In this document: one piece after another, positions 25,935 through 35,311 of the stretch
How positions within the stretch are numbered: the stretch's first letter is position 1
How the letters are laid out: every line of letters begins with the position of its first letter
From: JAGQPD01 sp020426865
GTDB taxonomy: Bacteria; Planctomycetota; Planctomycetia; Pirellulales; Pirellulaceae
Direction: 5' to 3'
Assembly (NCBI GenBank): GCA_041399065.1
Contig: JAWKTN010000005.1
Location: forward strand, 124,001-188,000
Length of the DNA stretch: 64,000 nt
The notes under the pieces: generated by a model
What the model saw: only the letters and a program-made list of their open reading frames with translations
What the model was told of the DNA's origin: nothing
Databases searched by the model: none
Translations under genes and position numbers: made by a program

Positions 25935-27227
25935 CTAAATCAACTCCGCAATCGGCTTGCCGCCATCAGTGATCGGAATTGGTCGGTCGCCACCGTAGAG
26001 GTTGGTGGCGGGGTCTATTTGAAGAGCGGCAAGTGCCGTTGCAAAGAAATCGGGAATTGACACGGGCCGGTCCACGATCCTCATCGCCAGTTCATCGGTT
26101 GTACCATAGGCGCCACAATGTCGCAGACCGCCTCCTGCCATCACGACCGTAAAGCACTTCGAGTAGTGTCCGCGACCGCCGCCTGAATCAAATTGTGCCG
26201 GACGACCAAACTCGGTGTTGATAATGATCAACGTCTTTTCCAACATCGATCGACGTTCGAGATCCACGATCATGGCACTGACCGCCTGGTCCAGTTCTTG
26301 AATTAACAGATGCTGATTCAACTGACCGTCATTATGGGTATCCCAACCGGTTCCGTTGCGAAAATTCATGTTGTGCGACACTTCTACAAATCGCACTCCG
26401 GCTTCGCACAACCGGCGCGCGACGAGACATCGTTGGCCAAATCCGTCGCCATAGCTTTCACGCAGGCTGTCGTCCTCTTCTCCGACGTCGAACACGCGCA
26501 GGAAGTCGGGGCCGGCCAATCTTAGGCTCTCCTCAATTGCTTCATCATATTCACGAAACAACCGGTCTTCTCCTACGCGGCTGCGAGCCGACTTGCGGAC
26601 GGTCTTTAGCAACTGTTGCCGGCGATCATGCCGCGATAGGCTGACGTCGGGATGACGACTCAAACCGGCCGGTCCCGATGCAACGTCCGTAAGGTAGACA
26701 AAGCCGGCCCGCTGTCCCAGAAAACCCGGCCCACGCGTCGGATTCGGATAGCCGATCAACACATACCCCGGCACTCCGTCAGCCAGCGTCCCTCGCTGAT
26801 GTGCGACGATGGACCCGAGCGATGGATACTGCACGGTGCCACTAGTCGGTCGCCCCGTATGCATGCGATTCGTGGCCGCTGCGTGCTCGTCCACCACATC
26901 GTGATGCACCGACCGCAGGGCCGTCACCCGATCCATCAGCGGAGCCATTCTTCGCAAATGTTCGCACACTTGTACTCCGTCCACGGCAGTATCAATGGCC
27001 GGATAGTAGGAGCCGGCTTTCTTTGACGGCGCATCCCCCAGTTCCTTCGGATCGAACGTATCGATCTGTGCCATGCCGCCACCGAGCCAAATCATCACAC
27101 AATGTTCGGCTCGTCCCAAGGTAGTAGTGCCAGACTCAGATGCCTCGAGGTTCGAGGTATTGAGCATACTCGCGGGCAAACAAGCCGCCGTACCCGCTGC
27201 CGCTCGAATGAATTGACGTCGCTCCAT
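25935..27227 (-). CDS. DUF1501 protein with Tat signal, pair B
   Basis: A 430-residue DUF1501 protein. The likely start is the ATG at 27227, close to the twin-arginine motif RRQFIRAAAGTAACLP; the frame is open to 27311 but that part overlaps the upstream gene. Landmarks include VMIWLGGGMAQIDTFDPKEL, ALRSVHHDVVDEHAAATNRMHTGR, VRFVEVSHNMNFRNGTGWDTH and FGRPAQFDSGGGRGHYSKCF. Relative to pair A the N-terminal GGPSH is replaced by GGGMAQ, so this copy differs at that site. Part of its N-terminus (NTSNLEAS) is encoded by a copy of the AATACCTCGAACC repeat. It starts 14 bp after the stop of its cytochrome partner. Confidence 0.88.
   Translation of the reverse strand: MERRQFIRAAAGTAACLPASMLNTSNLEASESGTTTLGRAEHCVMIWLGGGMAQIDTFDPKELGDAPSKKAGSYYPAIDTAVDGVQVCEHLRRMAPLMDRVTALRSVHHDVVDEHAAATNRMHTGRPTSGTVQYPSLGSIVAHQRGTLADGVPGYVLIGYPNPTRGPGFLGQRAGFVYLTDVASGPAGLSRHPDVSLSRHDRRQQLLKTVRKSARSRVGEDRLFREYDEAIEESLRLAGPDFLRVFDVGEEDDSLRESYGDGFGQRCLVARRLCEAGVRFVEVSHNMNFRNGTGWDTHNDGQLNQHLLIQELDQAVSAMIVDLERRSMLEKTLIIINTEFGRPAQFDSGGGRGHYSKCFTVVMAGGGLRHCGAYGTTDELAMRIVDRPVSIPDFFATALAALQIDPATNLYGGDRPIPITDGGKPIAELI
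27139..27162 (-). repeat. AATACCTCGAACC repeat, copy inside a DUF1501 gene
   Basis: On the minus strand this reads AATACCTCGAACCTCGAGGC followed by ATC, an almost perfect palindrome. It falls in the region just after the Tat signal and encodes NTSNLEAS. Confidence 0.6.
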
Positions 27228-27241
27228 TACTCTCATCTCCG

Positions 27242-30200
27242 TTACGGAACCATTACCATCTCTGGCGAGTTGAGCAAACTCCACGTTGCGTCTTCGGCTC
27301 GCTGGCGCCAATCGTCTTGGAGGGCCGTCGTCGCTGGGGGCCCCTTGCGGACATATTCCTGCATTTGCACCTTGATTTCATTGGCTTCCGTATTCAGGTG
27401 ATTCGACCATGAAACATAACGAAATCGGGGAGGCGTCCGCGACGGCGGTCGTTCGGCATCTGGTACGACACGTCGTTCGAATCCAGGGCGCAACAATCGA
27501 GTGAACTGGTCGAACTCTTCTTCGGTCGGCATCCGCGTTACGATCTGCAAGAAAAGTGATTCGACGAATTGCTCCACCGAATTCGATTGCAGTGCCAACT
27601 TGGTAATCGCGTGATCGTCGGTCAACCGTGAAAGATAAAATCCCAACGTGCCATTGGCCACAATCGCTGGCTGAATCAAATTCGGATCGTCCTCGCGTTG
27701 CGATGTCGGTTCGGGCCGTGAACTGCGCCAACCAAAGGCGGCGAGCACGTCAACGTAGGCCTGCGCTTTGGGTAACGCCAGACTCGGTCGATCGCGTTCG
27801 TTTGCGAGCGTAGTAAACTCCCACGCTCGCCGTGGCGTCCCAAAATGCAAGAACGTCTCGGCTGGCAATGTCCCTTCGTTGTCCAACGTCAGCGGCTCGG
27901 TATCGAACCGTTCGCCCACCGCATGCACCAATGTATCCAATACCTGTTCGGCGGACATCCGCCGACGAAATGGATTCAGGGAGGACATCGCATGGCCAAC
28001 CCGTTGCGTCGGCAGATCCACGACCGCGCGCTGATAGACGTCGCTACCGAAAATCGACCGGCTGAATTCTTTAAGATCGTAATTCGCATCGATCAACATA
28101 TCCGCCAAAGTCGCCAACAGTTGCGGGTCACTTGGGGGATTTCCTTCCCAATCATCCACCGGCTCGACTAGCCCAAGCCCCGTGTAACGTTTCCAAATGC
28201 GATTGGCCATCACTTCCGCGAATCGCCGCGACGTCGTAATCCGCAACGCCAGTTGCTCGCGAGTATCGCCGTTGTTTCGCATTAGTGTCTCAGGCAACTC
28301 GCCACCAAACCGAGCGAAGGGCCAATGCGGATCAAGCGTCGCTCCCGGTTGCAATGTCACTTCAATCAATGGCTTCCGTGCTCTGGCCGCAAAGAATCCG
28401 GTGGGCACCGAGCTCGACGACGGCACTTGAACACTCTTGCGATCGAGCATCGCGGCCATCTGAAACAACTCGGACTGCTTCCAGTCATGATAAGGCGCGT
28501 CGTGGCAACGAGCACATTTCATATCAACGCCGAGAAACGCGGTGCCGATTACGTAGGCCTTGGCAGCCATCGGCACGTCGTTTTCCGTGGCAATTCCAAA
28601 CCCGGCAGTACCACCATTCCAGGCACTGCCGCGCATTAACATAAGTTCCGTCGCAAATCGATCGAGCGGTTTGTTATCCCGCATCGACTCGTAGATCCAC
28701 CAGCGAAATGGTCCCGTGTTATTTAGCGTCGGTTTGAGCAGGTTGGGGTTCTCGGCCAGCACGTCCTGCCAGTATCCAACCCAATTGTCCGCAGTGCGCG
28801 GATCGTCCAGCAATCGATCAATCCACACCTGGCGACGTCGTCGTTCGTCTGCAGCGAGGAACTCTGTCACCTCACCGTAGGTCGGCGCCATGCCAATGGT
28901 ATCGAGATACAGACGTCGCAAGAACGTTAGATCGTCAACCTTCTCCGTTGCCGCAACCGGTTCCACATCATCTTGAGGCAAATCGCCGCCTAGACGAATC
29001 CACTCACGAAGCTTTTCGATCTCGGAGGCCGACAGACCGTTTCCTTTGGGAGGCATGCGTCCCGCATCCTCCGGGGCGGATACGAGCTCGACCAAATAGC
29101 TGGCATCGGGTTCGCCCGGCACGATGGCGGCGGTCCCCGAATCGCCACCCGTCAACAGTCGATCGTGCTCCTTCAGGTTCATTCCGCTCTTTTTCTTTTC
29201 GCCGTGGCATCGATAACATTGACTAGCAAAGATCGTCTCTATGTGTTCGGAAAAATATCGAGCGGATTCCGATTGCATTTGTGAGTCTGTCAGATCGCGT
29301 GCCCTTTCCGCCTGGCTGTGATCAAGACGCTGTCCTTTTCGCGCGATCACATCATCGATCGATAACATGTCGCCGCGGGACTTCTTTAGATTCGCGATAG
29401 CATATTCGTGTCGCTCATGCCAATACGGCTCGAGTCGCCGGTTCGCCGCACGGCGTGTTGCAATATCCTGTTCGTCCAGGTCGTGTTGCAATTCGGCGGC
29501 CAGCGACGTCCAGCCCATGTCGGTCAATGGCCTGAGTAGCTGCGCATCGATAACATGAAACATTTCGCCGCCGCGGGCGATCGACAGCGATGTCTCGCCA
29601 AACTCCGCGCGGAAGCTGGGACCACCCACGATGATTTCCCATAACAATTCATGACGGCCGCCGTCAGATCGGAAATCGACGAGCGATTCGCGATCCGCCA
29701 TTGCCGCCGGCCGCATCCCTTCGACAGGGACTTCAGGAAGCGGATCAACCACGTGGTGCGCACCGGAACGATTTGCCTGGGCCGGTGTGGTGGCAAGCTC
29801 CTGGCCGTCAATCCACAACCGCGAGTATCCGCGCGATCGGACCAGCAGTTGACACTCCCCCTCGGGCAACTCCACCGTCCCCCAAGCACGAACGAGAAGC
29901 GTCTTCCCCCAATCGTCGCGAATTCCCCATTCGTCGTAACGGTTGGGAAGTCTAACGAATGCCCATGGCACCTGCTCCCATTCTGTCAGCAGTGTCCCGA
30001 CTCGCTGCGGAACCGAGGCAATCCCGCTGATAGGCCCGTATAACTGTACCAGCACTTTGTCATCCGGCACTTGCGGCCGTACGGGGGGTTGTGGCACATA
30101 ACGAAAACGCGACTTTAGGATTTCTGGCGGCAACACGCCTCGATACACGGCAAGTTCGTCGATCGCCCCGTCCAGTGCGTTACTCTTGGCGCCCTTCATG

Positions 30201-30925
30201 GCCGCGCCGATCCAGATGGCATCGTCATCCACGACGGGGGGATCAGCCGTAGCGCCCCCCATGTCCCATGCACCACTCACCTCTTCGCCATCCAAATAGC
30301 CGCGGATGCTATCTGGTTCGCCGAATGTATACGTCACTGCCACATGATGCCAACCGCTTCCCGGTGCAAACCCTTTCTTGGATGTCCAGCGGTGCCAATC
30401 ACCGGGTCTCGCCGCGTTATCACCCTCCGCGGGTACGTCACGACTGCGAAACAGGAAATTGACACACGCCGCACCACTTCGACTACGCAATCGCAAAGCC
30501 CAATTCTGATTATCGCCGTCGCCGGTTCGCCCTTTGCCGATAATGTAGGCATTCTCCGCCATCGAATCGAGACTGACCCAGGCTTCGATCGTTATTTCAT
30601 CGCCCTGGTCGAAGTCGAATCGGCTAGCAGGACCCTCATCCGGAATGACGGCGTAGGCGGACTGCTTGAGCATCAGTGCCGCATTGACCTCGCCAAAGTC
30701 CGGGAACTCGGGGAGCGTTGGCCCTACGTTTTCCAACTTCGCGTCCCCCGTCGGTTCGGCGCCGTCCCACTGGTCGAACGACCAATACGCGACCGGGTGC
30801 GGCACCGACGACGATACAATTTCATGCAACGCCGCGTCAGCAGCCAGGTCCTCAGCCCCCGCCGCGAGAACGGAAGTCGAGAAAAGGAACGTGGTGGCTA
30901 CAACCAACATGCGGATATGTGACAT
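27242..30925 (-). CDS. LamG/PA14-like/PSCyt1/DUF1549/DUF1553 protein, pair B
   Basis: A 1227-residue exported protein, the longest of the three cytochrome-type copies. A signal peptide is followed by a LamG/ConA-like domain (~40-265; EAWVSLDSM, GWHHVAVTYTFG, LDGAIDELAVYRG). A beta domain with LLVRSRGYSRLWIDGQELA, like PA14, follows. The PSCyt1 domain has the haem site CYRCHG and ends RMPPKGNGLSASEIEKL. DUF1549 contains a second haem-like site, CARCHDAPYHDW, and DUF1553 contains MANRIWKRYTGLGL. The N-terminal carbohydrate-binding-type domains suggest recognition of a polysaccharide. AGGT lies upstream of the ATG. Its DUF1501 partner follows at once. Confidence 0.9.
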   Translation of the reverse strand: MSHIRMLVVATTFLFSTSVLAAGAEDLAADAALHEIVSSSVPHPVAYWSFDQWDGAEPTGDAKLENVGPTLPEFPDFGEVNAALMLKQSAYAVIPDEGPASRFDFDQGDEITIEAWVSLDSMAENAYIIGKGRTGDGDNQNWALRLRSRSGAACVNFLFRSRDVPAEGDNAARPGDWHRWTSKKGFAPGSGWHHVAVTYTFGEPDSIRGYLDGEEVSGAWDMGGATADPPVVDDDAIWIGAAMKGAKSNALDGAIDELAVYRGVLPPEILKSRFRYVPQPPVRPQVPDDKVLVQLYGPISGIASVPQRVGTLLTEWEQVPWAFVRLPNRYDEWGIRDDWGKTLLVRAWGTVELPEGECQLLVRSRGYSRLWIDGQELATTPAQANRSGAHHVVDPLPEVPVEGMRPAAMADRESLVDFRSDGGRHELLWEIIVGGPSFRAEFGETSLSIARGGEMFHVIDAQLLRPLTDMGWTSLAAELQHDLDEQDIATRRAANRRLEPYWHERHEYAIANLKKSRGDMLSIDDVIARKGQRLDHSQAERARDLTDSQMQSESARYFSEHIETIFASQCYRCHGEKKKSGMNLKEHDRLLTGGDSGTAAIVPGEPDASYLVELVSAPEDAGRMPPKGNGLSASEIEKLREWIRLGGDLPQDDVEPVAATEKVDDLTFLRRLYLDTIGMAPTYGEVTEFLAADERRRRQVWIDRLLDDPRTADNWVGYWQDVLAENPNLLKPTLNNTGPFRWWIYESMRDNKPLDRFATELMLMRGSAWNGGTAGFGIATENDVPMAAKAYVIGTAFLGVDMKCARCHDAPYHDWKQSELFQMAAMLDRKSVQVPSSSSVPTGFFAARARKPLIEVTLQPGATLDPHWPFARFGGELPETLMRNNGDTREQLALRITTSRRFAEVMANRIWKRYTGLGLVEPVDDWEGNPPSDPQLLATLADMLIDANYDLKEFSRSIFGSDVYQRAVVDLPTQRVGHAMSSLNPFRRRMSAEQVLDTLVHAVGERFDTEPLTLDNEGTLPAETFLHFGTPRRAWEFTTLANERDRPSLALPKAQAYVDVLAAFGWRSSRPEPTSQREDDPNLIQPAIVANGTLGFYLSRLTDDHAITKLALQSNSVEQFVESLFLQIVTRMPTEEEFDQFTRLLRPGFERRVVPDAERPPSRTPPRFRYVSWSNHLNTEANEIKVQMQEYVRKGPPATTALQDDWRQRAEDATWSLLNSPEMVMVP

Positions 30926-30985
30926 GGATGGCTACCTGTCTGCGACAGTCAGATTGACAAATTCGAACGGTAACCGGCGAAAAAT

Positions 30986-31204
30986 TCAGTCCGTCAGTTC
31001 GATATTGAAGGGCTCATTTTCGCCCGGTTGGACATCGACGGTCAAGCCGCTGCTACCGAAACTGTTGTAGTGGGTGGGAATCAGTGAACGGCCGAGAGCA
31101 AGTTCGCCGCCGCCGTCGTTTGTCGCGTCGGGCTTTTGTGAGGGAAAACAAGTAATACGCACCTGATTCGTACCGACCGCTGCCCCCTCCCCCTTCTGTT
31201 TCAC
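30986..31204 (-). pseudogene. C-terminal fragment of a small carboxypeptidase-regulatory-like lipoprotein
   Basis: A 72-codon frame from a GTG. The sequence GTNQVRITCF, RSLIPTHYNSFGSSGLTVDV and QPGENEPFNIELTD matches the end of a common planctomycete exported protein whose full form is about twice as long, with a lipoprotein signal and a VTGxVTLDGKP domain before this part. Here only 47 bp separate the frame from the divergent gene, so the N-terminal half is missing. It could be translated but is probably a remnant. Confidence 0.6.
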
Positions 31205-31323
31205 AACAAGTCCAACCCTATAGGACCCATTCCCGCTGGATTCCTGCTCTGATGTATGGCATACTTACATCCCTACGCGGTGAACTCGGCGTCCCACCTG
31301 CCAGCTGGCCACGAGATACATTC

Positions 31324-33828
31324 ATGCGTGCTCCGCCCATTTGGTTAACCGGATTATTCTGCTGCCTCGCCTATGGCATGAACTTGGGCTTGGACCTGCC
31401 GGTGCAGGCGACATTGGCGGCCGAAGAGAACGCCGAAGAGAACACAGACCAGGCGGACCTGTCTAGCGAAGCACATGTTGACTTCTTCGAGAAGCGAATT
31501 CGGCCGGTCCTGGTCGAGCATTGTTACGAATGCCATTCGTCACACGCGGAAAAGGTCCGGGGAGAATTGCTGGTCGACAGCCGCCCGGGGTTGCTAGCCG
31601 GAGGGAGTTCGGGACCATCGGTTGTTCCGGGCGACCCGGAAAGCAGCATGTTAATATCGGCGCTGAGGCACCAGGATTTCGAGATGCCGCCGGATGGCAA
31701 GTTAGCGGACTCGGTCATCGAAGATTTCGTCGCGTGGATCCGCCACGGAGCCCACGATCCCCGCCAGGCCGCGGCGGCCCCGCCAAATCGAACACGTCGT
31801 GAGATCGATCTTCAATCCGGCCGACGGTTTTGGGCGTTTCAACCCGTCCGCGTTGCGACCGCGCCAGACCTTGCCATACACCGCAGCTGGCCGCGCGACC
31901 TGCTCGACCGATTCATCGTCGCCCAATGGCCTCTACAAGACACATCTCCGTCATCGCCAGCCTCACAAGTACAGCTCATTCGTCGCCTGTCGTACGATCT
32001 GACCGGCCTCCCTCCTTCACCGCGGGACATCAAGGCTTTTGTCGACGACACCGATCCACAAGCCTACGCTCGATTAGTCGATCGACTGCTCGCCACCCCC
32101 GCATTTGGCCAACGATGGGGACGCCATTGGCTGGACGTTGCTCGCTTTGCCGAATCGAGCGGCGGAGGACGGAGCCTGATGTTGCCCGACGCCTGGCGGT
32201 ACCGGGATTACGTCATCGATGCGTACAACAACGACCTCCCGTTCGATCGGTTTGTTGTCGAACAAATCGCCGGCGACTTGCTCCCGTTCGAATCACTGGA
32301 GCAGCGTGATCGGCAGCGCATCGCCGCAGGCTTTCTGGCACTCGGTCCCACGAACTACGAGATGCAAGATAAGGAACAGTTGCAAATGGAGGTTATCGAC
32401 GAACAGATCGATACCATCGGCCGCGCGTTCTTGGGATTGACACTCGGCTGCGCTCGTTGCCATGACCATAAATTTGATCCGGTCCCTACCGAGGATTATT
32501 ATGCCCTGGCCGGGATTTTTAAAAGCACGAAACTCCTGACGCCAGGCAACGTCAGTGGATTCTATCAAGTGGAACTTGACAGCCTTGTGGATCAACCGGC
32601 TCTTGAGGCTCACAACGCTCAGGTCGCCGAGCTCCAGCAACAGCTTTCAGAAAAACGTTCCACTCTGGGACTCAATGATACCAACAATGGCGAGTCGTCC
32701 GACAAAAAGAAAAAGCAGCAGGCGGACCACCCGGAGCTCAAGCCTCTGATCGACGAACTCGCCGCACTGGAAAAAAAGAAGCCCCCAATCCCTAAGGCGA
32801 TGTCCGTGACCGACGAGCAGCAGACCGGTGACACACAGCTGCTGATTCGCGGAGTCGTCCGGAATTTTGGCGATATCGTGCCACGCGGAACCGTATCGGT
32901 TTTGTGCCCCGTCGATGATCAAGGTCAATCAGCCAGCCAACTGGCAATACCTGACGGTGCCAGTGGTCGACTGGAATTGGCCCGGTGGATTGCTGCGCCC
33001 GACAACCCGCTTACGGCGCGCGTTTACGTCAATCGCGTGTGGCAGCATCTGATCGGAGTCGGCCTCGTTGCAACACCCGACAACTTCGGGACCACCGGTT
33101 TGCCGCCGACTCACCCCGAACTTCTCGACTATTTGACGGACCAATTCATCCGTAACGGTTGGTCCACCAAGTACCTTGTCCGGCGAATTGTCAACTCGAG
33201 CACGTACCGACTGAGTACCGAGGCGACGCCCGCGGCGATTGCCGCCGACCCGACCAATGCACTACTTACGCGCGCTCATCGCCGACCACTGGACGCCGAA
33301 TCGCTGCGTGACTCGCTACTGGTGATCGGCGACAACCTGGATGCAACTGCCGGTGGTTTGACGATCCGCAAGATCACCGAATACGACCGCGATTACCAGT
33401 TCGATTCCCACCGACGTAGCGTCTACGTCCCCAGGTTTCGCAATTCGATCCTCGATATCTTCGAGGTATTTGATGCCGCCAATCCGAATCTCGTTGTCGG
33501 ACGGCGAGCCAACAGCATCATCCCGACGCAATCCCTCTATTTGATGAACAGCCCCTTCGTACTGGATCAAGCTTACGCCGCAGCCGATCACTTACTGCAG
33601 GATGTCCATGCGATTGCCGGCGTGCAAGGAGTCGCGGCGTGGCCGGACCAGCTCGACTATGTTACGCTACAATGTTGGGGACGATTGCCGACCGATGGTG
33701 AACGTTCGCTGTTGGGGGAATTGTATCGTAGCACGTTACAGGCCGCCGCCCCGGAGAGTGAGCGTGAAGCGTGGGCGGCCGTTTACCATGCATGTTTCGC
33801 GGCACTGGAATTCCGATACCTCAATTGA
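31324..33828 (+). CDS. PSCyt1/DUF1549/DUF1553 protein, pair C
   Basis: An 834-residue exported cytochrome-type protein. The start at 31324 puts the signal peptide (WLTGLFCCLAYGMNLGL) at the N-terminus; an in-frame ATG at 31252 would add 24 residues, and neither has a clear ribosome site. The haem site is Cys67-x-x-Cys70-His71 (CYECH) and PSCyt1 continues with FEMPPDGKLADSVIEDF. DUF1549 has LTGLPPSPRDIKAF, GRHWLDVARFAESSGGG and a second haem-like site CARCHDHKFDPVPTEDYYAL. A charged coiled-coil-like insert follows. DUF1553 has VYVNRVWQHLIGVGL and PTHPELLDYLTDQF. The DUF1501 partner starts 21 bp downstream. Confidence 0.92.
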   Translation: MRAPPIWLTGLFCCLAYGMNLGLDLPVQATLAAEENAEENTDQADLSSEAHVDFFEKRIRPVLVEHCYECHSSHAEKVRGELLVDSRPGLLAGGSSGPSVVPGDPESSMLISALRHQDFEMPPDGKLADSVIEDFVAWIRHGAHDPRQAAAAPPNRTRREIDLQSGRRFWAFQPVRVATAPDLAIHRSWPRDLLDRFIVAQWPLQDTSPSSPASQVQLIRRLSYDLTGLPPSPRDIKAFVDDTDPQAYARLVDRLLATPAFGQRWGRHWLDVARFAESSGGGRSLMLPDAWRYRDYVIDAYNNDLPFDRFVVEQIAGDLLPFESLEQRDRQRIAAGFLALGPTNYEMQDKEQLQMEVIDEQIDTIGRAFLGLTLGCARCHDHKFDPVPTEDYYALAGIFKSTKLLTPGNVSGFYQVELDSLVDQPALEAHNAQVAELQQQLSEKRSTLGLNDTNNGESSDKKKKQQADHPELKPLIDELAALEKKKPPIPKAMSVTDEQQTGDTQLLIRGVVRNFGDIVPRGTVSVLCPVDDQGQSASQLAIPDGASGRLELARWIAAPDNPLTARVYVNRVWQHLIGVGLVATPDNFGTTGLPPTHPELLDYLTDQFIRNGWSTKYLVRRIVNSSTYRLSTEATPAAIAADPTNALLTRAHRRPLDAESLRDSLLVIGDNLDATAGGLTIRKITEYDRDYQFDSHRRSVYVPRFRNSILDIFEVFDAANPNLVVGRRANSIIPTQSLYLMNSPFVLDQAYAAADHLLQDVHAIAGVQGVAAWPDQLDYVTLQCWGRLPTDGERSLLGELYRSTLQAAAPESEREAWAAVYHACFAALEFRYLN

Positions 33829-33849
33829 TGGAACGAAGCGGAGTGATTG

Positions 33850-35292
33850 ATGTTGAATACACACGCCAATGTCACTCGATCTGTCCAGCAACCGCTTTCG
33901 CGGCGGGAACTCTTACGTAACACGGGCTGTGGTTTCGGTGCCGTTGCGTTAGCCGGCCTCTGCGCCGAACAGCAGACGCAAGCCAGTCCGCTGGCGGAAC
34001 GGCCCACGATGTTTGCACCGCGAGCAAAACGCGTGATCTTCATTTTCATGCAGGGGGGTCCCAGTCACGTCGATACGTTCGACTACAAACCCGAGCTGAT
34101 TCGGCGGGACGGCACACATATTGACTTTGTTGGCGTCCGGTTTGGAGATTTTGGCAAACAAAGCAAACAGAAGCTGATGAAGCCATTGTGGCCGTTTCGG
34201 CAGTACGGTGAATCGGGCAAATGGGTATCAGATCTGTTCCCTCATATTGGACAACAGTCTGACGACCTGTGTTTTCTACACGGTATGCATACCGACGGAG
34301 TGGCGCACGGCCCGGCGACTCTGTTCTTGCATACGGGTGCCACCAGTTTCATCCGGCCGTCGGTTGGTTCATGGATCACGTACGGTTTGGGGACGGAGAA
34401 CCAGAGCCTACCCGGTTTTATCACGCTTGGCCCGTCGGCTGCCAACGGCGGACCGCGGAACTATTCCAATGCCTTCTTGCCGGCAGCCTATCAAGGGACG
34501 GCCGTTGGCATGGCGGGGCAAGCAACGAAGAAGACGAATTTTCGTTTCCTCGAAAACCCACGTTGGGATCAGTCTCGACAGCGATCGCAGTTTGATTACT
34601 TCCAGGCCGTCAACCAACAGCAGCTTGATGCCATGGGACACGACGACGATTTGCGTGCCACGATTGAGAGCTACGAACTGGCCTTTCGCATGCAAGCCGC
34701 AGCCCCAGCCTTGATAGATACGTCGAACGAGACCGAGGCGACGTTGAAGCTTTATGGCATCGACGAGAAGGAGACGGAGGACTTTGGCTGGAAGTGTTTG
34801 TTGGCCCGGCGGTTTGCCGAAGCGGGCGTGCGGTACATTCAGGTGAATTATTCTGATAACGGGACGAATCCGAAGTGGGATCAACATTCGGACATGCCCA
34901 AACACGCAGTACACGCCAAGGCGACCGACAAACCGGTGGCTGGTTTGTTGGCTGATCTAAAACAACGGGGATTACTCGACGATACGCTGGTCTGGTGGAG
35001 CGGGGAATTCGGGCGCACACCTTTTACGCAGGGGAGCAACGGCCGCGATCACAATCCACGCGGCTTCACATCGTTCCTCGCCGGCGGCGGTGTCCGTCGG
35101 GGTTTTCAATACGGGACGACCGACGAAATCGGACACCTGGCCGAAGCGGGCCGCATCCACATGCACGACTTGCATGCCACGATCCTGCACTTGTTGGGCA
35201 TCGACCACGAGCAACTGACATACAAGCTCGCCGGCCGCGAATTCCGCCTGACGGATGTTCACGGACGGGTCGTGGAAGATATTATCGCCTAG
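33850..35292 (+). CDS. DUF1501 protein with Tat signal, pair C
   Basis: A 480-residue DUF1501 protein. The ATG at 33850 has GGAG about 7 bases upstream; a TTG one codon earlier is also in frame. The twin-arginine signal is SRRELLRNTGCGFGAVALAG. Landmarks are FIFMQGGPSHVDTFDYKPEL, FLHGMHTDGVAHGPATLFLHTG, a VRYIQVNYSDNGTNPKWDQH strand, WWSGEFGRTPFTQGSNGRDH and the closing HLLGIDHEQLTYKLAGREFRL. This copy keeps the GGPSH motif. It is convergent with the endonuclease-family gene, 19 bp away. Confidence 0.92.
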   Translation: MLNTHANVTRSVQQPLSRRELLRNTGCGFGAVALAGLCAEQQTQASPLAERPTMFAPRAKRVIFIFMQGGPSHVDTFDYKPELIRRDGTHIDFVGVRFGDFGKQSKQKLMKPLWPFRQYGESGKWVSDLFPHIGQQSDDLCFLHGMHTDGVAHGPATLFLHTGATSFIRPSVGSWITYGLGTENQSLPGFITLGPSAANGGPRNYSNAFLPAAYQGTAVGMAGQATKKTNFRFLENPRWDQSRQRSQFDYFQAVNQQQLDAMGHDDDLRATIESYELAFRMQAAAPALIDTSNETEATLKLYGIDEKETEDFGWKCLLARRFAEAGVRYIQVNYSDNGTNPKWDQHSDMPKHAVHAKATDKPVAGLLADLKQRGLLDDTLVWWSGEFGRTPFTQGSNGRDHNPRGFTSFLAGGGVRRGFQYGTTDEIGHLAEAGRIHMHDLHATILHLLGIDHEQLTYKLAGREFRLTDVHGRVVEDIIA

Positions 35293-35311
35293 CCGCCGAA
35301 CGAACTCCAAA

